33,476 nucleotides of DNA from Gammaproteobacteria bacterium (GCA_020445335.1 JAGRGU010000073.1:21243-54718); one strand, 5' to 3'; positions 24,600-33,130 are shown, counted from the first letter of the stretch. Numbers and translations are program-made. Notes: a model not told the origin generated them from the letters alone.

Positions 24600-25637
24600 T
24601 CAGCCAGGCGCGCCGCCGGCGGCTTCCGCTTCCCCGCTCCGCTGCCTGTCGCTGCAGCGGGCGGCGGTGGCCTGCAGCTCACTGGTCTCCTCGAAGTCGA
24701 GGCCGAGACGCCGGAACAGTTCGATGTCCTGGTCCGCTTCGGGGTTGTCGGTGGTCAGCAGCCGGTCGCCGTAGAACATCGAGTTTGCACCGGCGAGGAA
24801 ACAGAGCGCTTGCGTCTCGTCGGACATCTGTGTGCGCCCGGCGGAGAGCCGCACATAGGATTGTGGCATCAGGATTCTGGCCACGGCGATAGTGCGCACG
24901 AACTCCAGCGGATCGAGCGCTGCGGTGCCGTAGAGCGGTGTGCCTTCGACCTGTACCAACATGTTGATCGGCACCGACTCGGGATGCTGCGGCAGATTGG
25001 CCAGTTCGGCGAGCATCGAGGCGCGATCGCGGCGCGACTCGCCCATCCCGAGAATGCCGCCGCTGCAGACGTTGATCCCCTGCGAACGCACGTGCGCCAG
25101 CGTCTCCAGGCGATCCTGGAAAGTGCGCGTCGAGATGACGTTGCCGTAGAACTCCGGCGAAGTGTCCAGATTGTGGTTGTAGTAGTCGAGTCCCGCCGTC
25201 TTGAGCCGCTCCGCCTGGGCCGCGGTAAGCATGCCGAGCGTGACACAGGTCTCCATCCCCAGGTCATGCACCCCCTGGATCATCTCGACAACCCGCGTCA
25301 GATTGCTATCGGTCGGATTGCGCCAGGCCGCTCCCATGCAGAAACGGGTCGCCCCTTTCTCCTTTGCCGCCTGCGCCGCCTGCAGCACCTGCTCCAGCGG
25401 CAGCAGCTTCTCACGCTCGAGTTCGGTATTGTACTTGGCGCTCTGCGAGCAGTAGCCGCAATCCTCGGCGCAGGCACCGGTCTTGATGCTCAGCAGCGTG
25501 CTGACCTGGATGCGATTGGGATCGAACCGCTCCCGGTGCACCGACTGCGCGCGGTACAGCAGGTCGTTGAAGGGAAGATTCAGCAGATACTCGATCTCCT
25601 GCCTGCTCCAGTCATGTCGAAGTGGGGTTGCGTTCAT
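24600..25637 (-). CDS. bioB: Biotin synthase BioB
   Basis: BioB is a radical-SAM enzyme that inserts sulfur into dethiobiotin to make biotin. The product has 345 residues. The radical-SAM cluster motif [11 protein letters not shown] lies about residues 54-64. Further hallmarks are [51 protein letters not shown] and [12 protein letters not shown]; the Arg in the last one helps hold the [2Fe-2S] cluster. The C-terminal tail of about 20 residues is variable and Ala/Gly rich. It is the first gene of the operon, with GGAG 7 nt before the ATG. Confidence 0.96.
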   Translation of the reverse strand: MNATPLRHDWSRQEIEYLLNLPFNDLLYRAQSVHRERFDPNRIQVSTLLSIKTGACAEDCGYCSQSAKYNTELEREKLLPLEQVLQAAQAAKEKGATRFCMGAAWRNPTDSNLTRVVEMIQGVHDLGMETCVTLGMLTAAQAERLKTAGLDYYNHNLDTSPEFYGNVISTRTFQDRLETLAHVRSQGINVCSGGILGMGESRRDRASMLAELANLPQHPESVPINMLVQVEGTPLYGTAALDPLEFVRTIAVARILMPQSYVRLSAGRTQMSDETQALCFLAGANSMFYGDRLLTTDNPEADQDIELFRRLGLDFEETSELQATAARCSDRQRSGEAEAAGGAPG

Positions 25638-25670
25638 CGTTCTGCTCCGGTTATCCGCCGCCGCTGGGCT

Positions 25671-25722
25671 TGGCCAAATGGCCAGAGAGCGCTCATACTA
25701 AGGATTGCACTCCACCTGTCAA
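25671..25722 (-). promoter_or_regulatory. Probable bioB promoter and adjacent palindrome
   Basis: On the minus strand a consensus -35 (TTGACA, 25722-25717) and a -10 (TAGTAT, 25700-25695, 4 of 6) are 16 bp apart, placing transcription start near 25688 and a 50-nt leader before bioB. A palindrome TGGCC-AAAT-GGCCA (25671-25684) lies at the expected transcript start and could be an operator. It does not match the BirA or BioR sites I know. Confidence 0.6.
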
Positions 25723-25738
25723 CCGGAAAAGGATTTCC

Positions 25739-26440
25739 ATGGTTTACAACTGGAAAGAATTTGCACGATCCCGACTCTATCCGTCCATCTGCCTGTTGTG
25801 CGGTGCTGAAGCCGAACCGGCCGGGCTCTGTCTCCCCTGCCGCCTTGAACTGCCCTATAACAGACACTGCTGCCGGCATTGCGCGCTGCCTTTGCCGTTG
25901 ACCGACGCAGGGCGCCTCTGCGGGCAGTGCCAGCGACGGCCGCCGCCATTCCATCGCGCCGTTATTCCGCTACTCTACCGTGCTCCAATCGACTATCTGG
26001 TGACCAGATTCAAGTTCGACGGCGGACTGCACTGCGGCCACCTGCTCGCTTCGCTGCTGGCCGACGCACTACACAGCGGAGTGGAGGATGCACCGCAATT
26101 GCTGATTCCGGTTCCGCTGCACCGCGACAGAATCTCACAACGGGGTTTCAACCAGGCGCTGGAGCTGACGCGTCCGCTGGCCCGGCAGTTCGGTCTGCCT
26201 GTCGACTGCACCACGGTGGTCCGCACCCAGGCGACAGCGGCGCAGAGCCGACTGGGAAAGCGCCAGCGACAGCGCAATCTGCGTGCCGCCTTTGGTCTCG
26301 ATGGGCCAATCAAAGCGCGCCACCTGGCTCTTGTCGATGACGTCGTCACTACCGGCGCCACCGCCGCCACGCTGGCGACGCTGCTGTTGCATGGAGGCGC
26401 CGAACGGGTCGATCTGTGGGCCTTGGCGCGTACCCCCTGA
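25739..26440 (+). CDS. comF: ComF/GntX family phosphoribosyltransferase-like protein
   Basis: ComF-family proteins are linked to natural transformation (DNA uptake and handling) in competent bacteria; in others (GntX) their role is unclear. The product has 233 residues from the ATG with AAAGGA 5 nt upstream. Two CxxC pairs, CLLC...CLPC and CRHC...CGQC, form the N-terminal zinc-binding region. The C-terminal PRTase domain has IPVPLHRDRISQRGFNQALELTRPLA and the PRPP-type loop VDDVVTTGATAATL. It diverges from bioB, an arrangement also seen in Pseudomonas. Confidence 0.92.
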   Translation: MVYNWKEFARSRLYPSICLLCGAEAEPAGLCLPCRLELPYNRHCCRHCALPLPLTDAGRLCGQCQRRPPPFHRAVIPLLYRAPIDYLVTRFKFDGGLHCGHLLASLLADALHSGVEDAPQLLIPVPLHRDRISQRGFNQALELTRPLARQFGLPVDCTTVVRTQATAAQSRLGKRQRQRNLRAAFGLDGPIKARHLALVDDVVTTGATAATLATLLLHGGAERVDLWALARTP

Positions 26441-26579
26441 TGCGGTGGCGATGCGGGATTCCCGGTCGCCTGCAAGCGGCTTTTTGCGGGATCGGGACGA
26501 AGGCGTTACAGTTGCGCACCGGGCGCAGATGATCCTCCGCGCAACGCCGCTCAACTCAACCAATCACGACAGGTTCAAG

Positions 26580-27452
26580 ATGCAACAACTGAAACTCGGC
26601 ATTCCCAAGGGTAGCCTGGAGAAATCCACCTTCTCGCTCTTTCAGCAGGCGGGCTGGAACATTTCAGCCAACTCCCGCAACTACTTCCCGTCGATCAACG
26701 ACAAGGATATCCAGTGCGCGCTCGTGCGCTCGCAAGAGATGGCGCCCTACGTCGCCAACGGCACGCTGGATCTGGGGCTGACCGGACACGACTGGATCCT
26801 CGAAACCGAGGCCGACGTGGTCGAGATCTGCGAGCTGGTCTACTCCAAGAGTTCCGATCAGCCATGCCGCTGGGTGCTGGTGGTGCCGCAGGATTCACCG
26901 ATCGAGTCGATCGAGGATCTGCAGGGAAAGCGCATCGCCACCGAACTGACCGGATTCACCAAACGCTACCTGCAGGAGCATGGCATCGACGCTACCGTAG
27001 AATTCTCATGGGGCGCGACCGAAGCCAAGGTGGTCGAGGGGCTGGTCGACGCGGTGGTGGAGATCACCGAGACCGGCAGCACGATCAGAGCACACGGGCT
27101 ACGCATCGTTTGTGACCTGCTGCATACCGAGACCCGCCTGATCAGCAACCGGAAAGCCATGGCCGATCCCTGGAAGAGGGAGAAGATCCAGCAGATCGCA
27201 ACCCTGCTGCAGGCTTCGTTGCGTGCGCGGCAGAAGGTTGCGTTGAAGATGAACGTACCCGCAGACTGCCTGGAGGAGGTGGTGGCGATGCTGCCGAGCC
27301 TGCACGCGCCGACCGTCAATCACCTTTACGATCGCGAGTGGCTGGCGGTGGAGACGGTGGTCGACAGCAATGCCGTGCGCGACTTGATTCCGCGGCTGAA
27401 GCAGGCCGGGGCCGAGGGTATCCTGGAGTACGAACTGCGGAAGATGGTATAG
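26580..27452 (+). CDS. hisG: ATP phosphoribosyltransferase HisG, long form
   Basis: HisG starts histidine synthesis by joining ATP and PRPP. The ATG at 26580 gives 290 residues, so this is the long form with its own C-terminal regulatory domain and needs no HisZ. Visible blocks are LGIPKGSLEKSTFSLF, the PRPP-loop region IRAHGLRI with preceding VEITETGSTI, and GLTGHDWI. The C-terminal ACT-like region ends LIPRLKQAGAEGILEY. The wording of these blocks (for example VRSQEMAPYV, EFSWGATEAKV) resembles the long forms I associate with deltaproteobacteria and similar groups rather than E. coli HisG, which hints at transfer. It stands alone, without other his genes. Confidence 0.93.
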   Translation: MQQLKLGIPKGSLEKSTFSLFQQAGWNISANSRNYFPSINDKDIQCALVRSQEMAPYVANGTLDLGLTGHDWILETEADVVEICELVYSKSSDQPCRWVLVVPQDSPIESIEDLQGKRIATELTGFTKRYLQEHGIDATVEFSWGATEAKVVEGLVDAVVEITETGSTIRAHGLRIVCDLLHTETRLISNRKAMADPWKREKIQQIATLLQASLRARQKVALKMNVPADCLEEVVAMLPSLHAPTVNHLYDREWLAVETVVDSNAVRDLIPRLKQAGAEGILEYELRKMV

Positions 27453-27468
27453 CGTCACCGGGGATACG

Positions 27469-28536
27469 TCAGCCGCGCGCGCGTAACCAGGCGGCGATGG
27501 CCGGCGGAATACTTTTCTGCGCCTTGCCGCTGACGTAGATGCCGATATGGCCGCCGGGAAAGGCCAGCTCGGAGTAATCCCGGCTCGAGGTGAGTCCCGC
27601 CAGCGCGCGCGAGGCTTCCGGGGGCACCAGATGATCCTGCTCGCCGTAGACATTGAGCAGCGGGCAGTCGATTGTGCGCAGATCCACTTCGCGCCCGCCA
27701 ATGCGGATGCCACCATTGACGAAGCCGTTGCGCTGGAAGAAGTTCTGCACGAACTGGCGAAAAGCCTCGCCCGCCTGATCTGGGCTGTCGAATATCCACT
27801 TCTCCATGCGCAGGAAGTTCTTCAGCTTGGCCTCGTCCTCCAGCAGATCGACCATATCGACGTACTTCTGACCCGTCAGGCTGAAGGGTTTCAGCGACAG
27901 AAAGGTCCAGTTGAGCAGTTCTCCCGGAACGTTGCCGAGCGTATCCACCAGCAGATCTATATCTATCTGCTGTACCCAGGCGCTGAGCAGATTGTTCGGC
28001 GTCCTGAAATCGACCGGCGTCACCATGGTCACCAGATTCTTGACCTTCTGCTGGTGCAGCGCCGTGTAACAGAGGCTGAAGGCGCCGCCCTGGCAGATGC
28101 CGAGAATATTGATCTTCGGCTGGCCACTGGCCGCTCTGACCACGTCGACGCAGCGATCGATGTAGCCGTTGATATAGTCGTCGAGATCCAGGCAGCTATC
28201 GGCCTCGTCGGGATACCCCCAATCGATCAGGTAGAGATCCTGCCCCTCGGCCAACAGATTGCGAACCGTCGAACGATCCTCCTGGATATCGGTCATGTAG
28301 GGGCGGTTGACCAGCGCGTAGACGATCAGCAACGGCACCGGATGCTGCTTGCCGCCGGCCGCTCCCACATAGCGGTAGAGCGTCAGTTTGTCCTCGCGAT
28401 AGACCGCCTCTTTCGGTGTGACGCCGGTGTCAATCCGCTCCGATTTGAGCAGATTGCCCACCCCTTTGCCCAACTTGCGGCTGTAATCGGCCATCTCCTT
28501 GGCCAGGCGGTCGGGGCGAATATCGATCGGTTGCAT
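27469..28536 (-). CDS. phaC: Class III poly(3-hydroxyalkanoate) synthase, PhaC subunit
   Basis: PhaC polymerises 3-hydroxyacyl-CoA (mainly 3-hydroxybutyryl-CoA) on the granule surface; class III enzymes need PhaE. The 355-residue length is that of class III, not the 560-600 residues of class I or II. The catalytic triad is visible: Cys148 in the lipase-box-like GICQGG, Asp301 in YGEQDHLVP and His330 in FPGGHIG. These are within one residue of the Allochromatium vinosum positions. It lies 84 nt downstream of phaE in the same direction and converges tail to tail with hisG across only 16 bp. Confidence 0.96.
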   Translation of the reverse strand: MQPIDIRPDRLAKEMADYSRKLGKGVGNLLKSERIDTGVTPKEAVYREDKLTLYRYVGAAGGKQHPVPLLIVYALVNRPYMTDIQEDRSTVRNLLAEGQDLYLIDWGYPDEADSCLDLDDYINGYIDRCVDVVRAASGQPKINILGICQGGAFSLCYTALHQQKVKNLVTMVTPVDFRTPNNLLSAWVQQIDIDLLVDTLGNVPGELLNWTFLSLKPFSLTGQKYVDMVDLLEDEAKLKNFLRMEKWIFDSPDQAGEAFRQFVQNFFQRNGFVNGGIRIGGREVDLRTIDCPLLNVYGEQDHLVPPEASRALAGLTSSRDYSELAFPGGHIGIYVSGKAQKSIPPAIAAWLRARG

Positions 28537-28620
28537 TCTGATGTTCCGGATGGGTCATCTCGGGGCCGGCGCTGCCGGCGGCTATTCGGTTGCGGCCGAC
28601 ACGCATCGGCCACGATGCTG

Positions 28621-29667
28621 TCAGGTCGCCTTCTTTACCGCCACCCGGCTCTTGGTGGCGACCTTTTTCACGCTCGACTGCGGCGCCCGCTTGCTGGTGC
28701 TGACCCGCTTCTTCGTTGCCGCAGGTCTGGCGGCAGGCTGCGACAGGTGCGACTTCAACGCGTCGATCTCCTCACGCAGGCGCCTGTTTTCGCGCCTGTT
28801 CTCATGCAACCGCTGCTGCAGCGTGCGCAGTTCGCGCCGAGTCGGCATATTGAGGCCACCGAGATATTCGTCGGCCATGCGCCCAAGCTGCTGCTTGACG
28901 CGCAGCGAGCTGTTGACCAGCTCGCCGTTGATCCGGGAGAAATCCCCCTCCGCGACCCGTTCGCCGTAGACCGTTTCGCAACTATCCACCCAGAGGTCGT
29001 AGAGCGCGCGCGCCGATTCGACCGCTTCGCCGACCCGTTGCAGCTGCTCCAGTCTTTCGCGCAGGCGTTTCGCGGCCTCGCTGCCGATATCGGCGAAGAA
29101 GCGGTTATAAGCCTGCAGCGCCTGCTGATACTCGCCGACCAGCTGCGCCAGCCGTTGCTGCTGCGCCTGCTCCTCCCTGGTGACGCCAAAACCCGGCATC
29201 TTCAGCATGCGCTGCAGCGAAAACGGATTATCGTCTGACTCCGGCGACGTAAAGGAGAGACCAGCCGCCATGCGCTGCCAGCCCTGCAGAGGTGTCGACC
29301 AGAAGCCCATCAGCCGCTGTAGCTGATCACTGGCACCGGTCGAGCCACATGCCGCCGCAGTATTCATCTGTGACGAAAGATCATCCACGATCTCCTGCCA
29401 CGGATGCTTCTGGCCTTCATCGGCAAAGGAGAACATCTCCGCCATGCGAAAAAGCTGCGCCCCCTGCTCCATCATCCGCTCCATGAAGGCTCTTCCGGAG
29501 GCCGGCGCTGCTGGGGCCAGCGCCTGCCACCAGTGCTCCTGCGCCAGCTCCCAGGGGGTTTTGGAAGCCTTCCCGCCGCTCGCGACGGCACTGATCTCAC
29601 TCCATCGCTGCCAGTACTGCCTTTGCAGTTCGATCAGACTCTCGTCCCAGAAACCCGGTTTGTCCAT
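28621..29667 (-). CDS. phaE: Class III PHA synthase subunit PhaE, with basic C-terminal tail
   Basis: PhaE is the non-catalytic partner that activates PhaC in class III PHA synthases. The chosen ATG has GGAGG upstream and gives 348 residues starting MDKPGFWDESLIELQRQYW; the frame continues upstream without family similarity. The protein is largely helical with amphipathic segments, and LYDLWVDSCETVYGE is a family hallmark. A coiled-coil stretch (about 275-310) with many Arg and Glu precedes an unusual last 39 residues holding 12 Lys/Arg and no acidic residue, reminiscent of histone-H1-like tails of PhaF-type phasins. phaE precedes phaC in the operon. Confidence 0.9.
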   Translation of the reverse strand: MDKPGFWDESLIELQRQYWQRWSEISAVASGGKASKTPWELAQEHWWQALAPAAPASGRAFMERMMEQGAQLFRMAEMFSFADEGQKHPWQEIVDDLSSQMNTAAACGSTGASDQLQRLMGFWSTPLQGWQRMAAGLSFTSPESDDNPFSLQRMLKMPGFGVTREEQAQQQRLAQLVGEYQQALQAYNRFFADIGSEAAKRLRERLEQLQRVGEAVESARALYDLWVDSCETVYGERVAEGDFSRINGELVNSSLRVKQQLGRMADEYLGGLNMPTRRELRTLQQRLHENRRENRRLREEIDALKSHLSQPAARPAATKKRVSTSKRAPQSSVKKVATKSRVAVKKAT

Positions 29668-29805
29668 CCGACTTCGCCACCTCCATCGTCGCTGGCCGAA
29701 AATCGGCAGTGCGCGGTTGCGCGCGCGGATTTCCGGCGAGATCCGGACATTGTCTGCCGACACCTCCGATGGGGCAACCGTGGCGCGGCTTACTGCCAAG
29801 GCAAT

Positions 29806-30669
29806 TCAGAAAATCGTCGCGGATCCGGGGTTGACGATACGCAGAACCTCAAGGGACTGAATGCTGATTTCCGAGACGGTGTCATCGATCACGCTTCTGT
29901 CCAACCCGGCCGCGGCCCAGGCACTGGGGGTGATCTGGCGCACCGCGTCCTGCACCGCTCCCCCGGCCTTCCAGCTCGGTTCGATGCAGTTGGCCACCGC
30001 GGTGGCTATATGCACAAGCGACGCCTGTAGCTCGAACTCACCCGCCAGATGGGGCTCGTGGTGAAACTCGGTGGCGCGGCAGACCAGCTCCGGCAGCGAC
30101 CAATGGCGCAACAACTCGCCGCCCAGCGCGGCGTGAGTCCATGGCAGTATCTGCTGCTCCATACGGTAGCGGTGCGACTCCTGCTCGCCCGCTCGTCGCA
30201 GTACCTCGACCGCCTGCTCGGGCGAATGCTGATAGATCACCAGCTGGCCGATGTCATGTACCAGGCCGGCGAGAAAAAGCGCTTCGGGAAAGAGGTAGTT
30301 GCAGCGCCGCGCCAGCGACTCGGCGGCCATGGCACAGCAGACGCTGTGGTGCCAGAAGTCGTGCAGATCGACGATCTCCGACGGCACGCTGGAGAATACC
30401 GAATCGGTCGAGGTCGACTGCAGGCGCTGCAGGAGCTCACTACTGCCGAGCGCTGCAACCGCTTCGGAAACGCTGCTGGCCTGTACCTCAGGGGGAAACT
30501 CCCCCGCCAGCTGGAACACCCGCGCCGAGAGCACCGGATCGTAGCTGATCAGCTCGGCGAGCTCGCTTTCACCTGAAGCCCCCGCCTGCAGCATCCCGCG
30601 CAGCTGCTGGTAGACCTCTGGCAGCGTGTATAGCCCCTCGACGCGCTCAACCAGTGTCTTGGCATCCAT
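29806..30669 (-). CDS. HDOD domain protein
   Basis: HDOD proteins are HD-related output domains found in signalling; their molecular role is rarely known. The ATG, with GAGAGG 7 nt upstream, gives 287 residues; the frame extends 10 codons further without support. The HDOD core is recognisable in LPEVYQQLRGML, ELISYDPVLSARVFQLA, HDFWHHSVCCAMAAESLA, FLAGLVHDIGQLVIYQ, the helical TEFHHEP and the AVANCIE block. The HD pair in LVHDIG is kept, whereas many HDOD proteins lack it, so residual phosphohydrolase activity cannot be excluded. No GGDEF, EAL or receiver domain is attached. It lies between phaE and phaB1 on the same strand; the functional link to PHA is unproven. Confidence 0.85.
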   Translation of the reverse strand: MDAKTLVERVEGLYTLPEVYQQLRGMLQAGASGESELAELISYDPVLSARVFQLAGEFPPEVQASSVSEAVAALGSSELLQRLQSTSTDSVFSSVPSEIVDLHDFWHHSVCCAMAAESLARRCNYLFPEALFLAGLVHDIGQLVIYQHSPEQAVEVLRRAGEQESHRYRMEQQILPWTHAALGGELLRHWSLPELVCRATEFHHEPHLAGEFELQASLVHIATAVANCIEPSWKAGGAVQDAVRQITPSAWAAAGLDRSVIDDTVSEISIQSLEVLRIVNPGSATIF

Positions 30670-30708
30670 AGAGCACCTCTCGCGTTGGCAGATGACCAAA
30701 ACAACGGA

Positions 30709-30732
30709 AGGCGCCCGTCATGTCGGGCGCCT
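30709..30732 (-). terminator. Hairpin terminator after phaB1 (minus strand)
   Basis: AGGCGCCCG (30709-30717) and CGGGCGCCT (30724-30732) form a perfect 9-bp stem with a 6-nt loop. Read on the minus strand it is followed by TCCGTTGTTTT, a moderate T-rich run. It separates phaB1 from the HDOD gene. Confidence 0.6.
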
Positions 30733-30812
30733 CCGTCATCAGTTTCCAGAAACCCGCCGCAACAGGCCTCGCGGCAGGCATTCAAGCCCGCTGCCGCCGG
30801 CAGCGGAAAGCA

Positions 30813-31535
30813 TCAATACATATGCTGACCACCGTTGATGGATAGCGTCGAACCGGTGATGAAGCTGGCCTCGTCGGATATCAGGAACAGGACGCTGCGG
30901 GAGATATCCTCCGGCTGCCCGAGGCGGCCTACGGGAATGGTGCGGATGATCTTTTGCAGCACGTCCTCAGGCACGGCTCTGACCATGTCGGTCTCCACGT
31001 AGCCGGGGGCCACCGCATTGACGGTTATTCCCTTTTTCGCACCCTCCAGCGCGAGTGCCTTGGTGAAACCGTGGATGCCCGACTTGGCGGCGGCATAGTT
31101 GACCTGCCCGTATTGACCCGCCTGCCCGTTGACCGAACCGATGTTGACGATGCGCCCGAAGCCACGCTCCCGCATCCCTTCGAGCACCGCGTGACAGGTG
31201 TTGAAACAGGACGAAAGGTTGGTCTGGATCACTTTGTTCCAGTTTTCGAAAGTCATCCGGTGCATGGTGCCGTCCCTGGTGATGCCGGCGTTGTTGATCA
31301 ACACTTCGACAGGACCGATATCCGCTTCGATCTTCGCGATCGCCGCCTGGACGGCTTCGTAGTCGCCAACATCAAACTTGTAAGACGGGATACCGGTGCG
31401 TTCCGTGAAAGCCTTGGCTGCCTCCTCGTTGCCGCCATAGTTGGCTGCAACGGTATAGCCGGCATCCTTCAATGCGGTGCAGATCGCCTCGCCAATGCCC
31501 CTTGTGCCACCAGTCACTAACGCTACTCTTCCCAT
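30813..31535 (-). CDS. phaB: Acetoacetyl-CoA reductase PhaB (copy 1)
   Basis: PhaB reduces acetoacetyl-CoA to (R)-3-hydroxybutyryl-CoA with NADPH, the monomer for PHA synthase. The 240-residue short-chain dehydrogenase has the cofactor motif TGGTRGIGEA, NNAGITRD, the catalytic Ser in NIGSVNGQAGQYGQ, YxxxK in NYAAAKSG and the C-terminal FITGSTLSINGGQHMY ending typical of PhaB. Its ribosome-binding site, AAAGGAGAT, is strong. It diverges from phaR across 185 bp, and a paralogue lies at 32381-33130. Confidence 0.94.
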   Translation of the reverse strand: MGRVALVTGGTRGIGEAICTALKDAGYTVAANYGGNEEAAKAFTERTGIPSYKFDVGDYEAVQAAIAKIEADIGPVEVLINNAGITRDGTMHRMTFENWNKVIQTNLSSCFNTCHAVLEGMRERGFGRIVNIGSVNGQAGQYGQVNYAAAKSGIHGFTKALALEGAKKGITVNAVAPGYVETDMVRAVPEDVLQKIIRTIPVGRLGQPEDISRSVLFLISDEASFITGSTLSINGGQHMY

Positions 31536-31720
31536 TTGGGATCTCCTTTGGATATGGTTCTAAAGCCTTATTTTTACCCGTGTTATTCTCCGGCGACCGA
31601 TTGCAGGGCAGCCGCCACCAACGGGCTCTTGCTCTTGTAACATAAAGGGATTTCAAATTACCACCCCTCCCGGGTAAACTTGGGCCACTAGTCTCGCGAC
31701 AGCAGAAGGACCACAGTGCA
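31536..31720. promoter_or_regulatory. Divergent control region between phaB1 and phaR
   Basis: This 185-bp region must drive phaB1 (minus) and phaR (plus). An AT-rich patch lies near 31635-31665. It includes AAATTACC (31655-31662), which resembles one arm of the perfect inverted repeat found at 33260-33282. No unambiguous promoter pair could be chosen by eye. Confidence 0.4.
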
Positions 31721-32185
31721 ATGTCCGCCACCAGAGTAATCAAGAAGTATCCCAACCGCAGGCTTTATGACACTGAACAGAGCCGTTACATCACGCTCAG
31801 TGATATTCGTAAACTGGTCATGCGGGGCAGCGAGTTTCAGGTGATCGACTCCAATACCAGCGAGGATCTGACCCGTTCGATACTGTTGCAGATCATGCTG
31901 GAGGAGGAGTCCGGCGGCCAACCGCTTTTCAGCGCCAAGATGCTCTCCCAGATCATCCGTTTCTACGGTGGCACCATGCACGGCATGTTCGCCCGCTATC
32001 TCGAGGAGAGCCTGTCGCTCTTCACCCAGCAACAGGGACAGTTCCTCAATCCGCTGGCCAAGGACCCGATGAACTCTATGACCGAACTGGCGCAACGCAA
32101 CATGAAGGTCTGGGCCGAAATGCAGCAGAAATTTCTTCGTGCCGCCGGCTTCAAGGATCCCTCGGCAGAACAAGAACAACAATGA
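31721..32185 (+). CDS. phaR: Polyhydroxyalkanoate synthesis repressor PhaR
   Basis: PhaR binds DNA and PHA granules; when polymer is scarce it represses phasin and its own gene, and release follows granule growth. The 154-residue product has the highly conserved N-terminal DNA-binding domain (KKYPNRRLYDTEQSRYITLSDIR, residues 8-30) and the PHB_acc segments (LLQIMLEEE, FYGGTMHGMFARYLEESLSLF). The short Gln-rich end is variable. It lies between two phaB genes, and a putative phasin gene follows 1.25 kb downstream. Confidence 0.95.
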   Translation: MSATRVIKKYPNRRLYDTEQSRYITLSDIRKLVMRGSEFQVIDSNTSEDLTRSILLQIMLEEESGGQPLFSAKMLSQIIRFYGGTMHGMFARYLEESLSLFTQQQGQFLNPLAKDPMNSMTELAQRNMKVWAEMQQKFLRAAGFKDPSAEQEQQ

Positions 32186-32207
32186 ATTAAGCGCAGTAAT
32201 TTGAGCG

Positions 32208-32232
32208 CCGTTCCGGCATCCGGCCGGAACGG
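32208..32232 (+). terminator. Hairpin after phaR
   Basis: CCGTTCCGGC (32208-32217) and GCCGGAACGG (32223-32232) form a perfect 10-bp stem with a 5-nt loop, 22 nt after the phaR stop. The following bases are only weakly T-rich, so termination may be partial. Confidence 0.6.
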
Positions 32233-32380
32233 TTCCATATCCCGTTCATCTATTTCACAGCTTTTTTCAGGGTAAGGGTTGACACCCACCCGGGAACATC
32301 ATATGCTGCACCGCAACAATGCTGCGATGCACAAGATCGCTGAGTGCCTCGCTTACAGTTCACTCGGGGGTAGTGGAGAG

Positions 32381-33130
32381 ATGAAAGATGCAACCCGCCT
32401 GGCAGTTGTTACCGGTGGTACCGGTGGAATTGGTCGCGCCATCTGCCTGCGACTGGCTCGTGAGGGCCACAAGGTTGTCGCTACCTGCCACCCCACGGAA
32501 GAGCAGGCGGCACTGGAGTGGTCGACAGAGGCCAGAAAGAACGGTTTCGAGATCGGCGTGATCGCCGGTGACGTCTCTTCTGCGGAGGAGAGCGAAGCGA
32601 TGATGAACCGCCTCGAAGAGCGGTTCGGCAAAGTCGATGTGTTGGTCAACTGCGCAGGTATTACGCGAGACTCGATGCTCAAGCGCATGACCGCGGAGAT
32701 GTGGGATGCGGTGATCGAAACCAACCTGAGCAGCGTTTTCTACGTCACCAAGCCGATATGGAACGGCATGCTCGAGCGCGGTTACGGCCGCGTGATCAAC
32801 ATCTCGTCGCTGAACGGGCAGCGAGGTCAGTTTGGCCAGGCGAACTACTCGGCGGCCAAGGCCGGTATGCACGGTTTCACGATGGCGCTTGCACAGGAAG
32901 GCGCACCGAAAGGGGTGACGGTGAACACCGTCTCTCCCGGGTACGTGAAGACCGCGATGACCGATGCCATTCGCGAGGATATCCGTGAAGGCATCATCGC
33001 CGGCGTCCCGATGAAACGCATGGCACTGCCGGAAGAGATCGCCTCGGCGGTCGCCTTTCTGGCTGCGGACGACCAGGCCTACGTCACCGGCGCGAATATC
33101 CCGGTCAACGGCGGACTGTTCATGCATTGA
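32381..33130 (+). CDS. phaB: Acetoacetyl-CoA reductase PhaB-like protein (copy 2)
   Basis: A second short-chain dehydrogenase of the PhaB family, 249 residues from the ATG preceded by GGAGAG; earlier in-frame ATGs at 32303 and 32327 would add sequence with no family match. It has TGGTGGIGRA at the cofactor site, NCAGITRDSM, the catalytic Ser in NISSLNGQRGQFGQ, YxxxK in NYSAAKAG and the ending YVTGANIPVNGGLFMH. It is clearly diverged from copy 1 (for example GGTGG instead of GGTRG at the NADPH loop), so cofactor or chain-length preference may differ. It is followed by tandem terminators. Confidence 0.92.
   Translation: MKDATRLAVVTGGTGGIGRAICLRLAREGHKVVATCHPTEEQAALEWSTEARKNGFEIGVIAGDVSSAEESEAMMNRLEERFGKVDVLVNCAGITRDSMLKRMTAEMWDAVIETNLSSVFYVTKPIWNGMLERGYGRVINISSLNGQRGQFGQANYSAAKAGMHGFTMALAQEGAPKGVTVNTVSPGYVKTAMTDAIREDIREGIIAGVPMKRMALPEEIASAVAFLAADDQAYVTGANIPVNGGLFMH

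Noticed and set aside
25739..25750. GGTTTACAA at the comF start resembling half of a BirA operator
   Set aside because: The matching TTGTAAACC half is absent at the required distance, and the site is inside the comF coding start.
24591..25901. Plus-strand open frame of 436 codons opposite bioB
   Set aside because: bioB on the minus strand has the complete radical-SAM signature; the opposite frame is a compositional shadow.
27547..29238. Very long plus-strand open frame (563 codons) opposite phaC and phaE
   Set aside because: It lies antisense to two well-supported genes with catalytic residues. High GC makes stop-free opposite frames common, and the translation has no recognisable domain.
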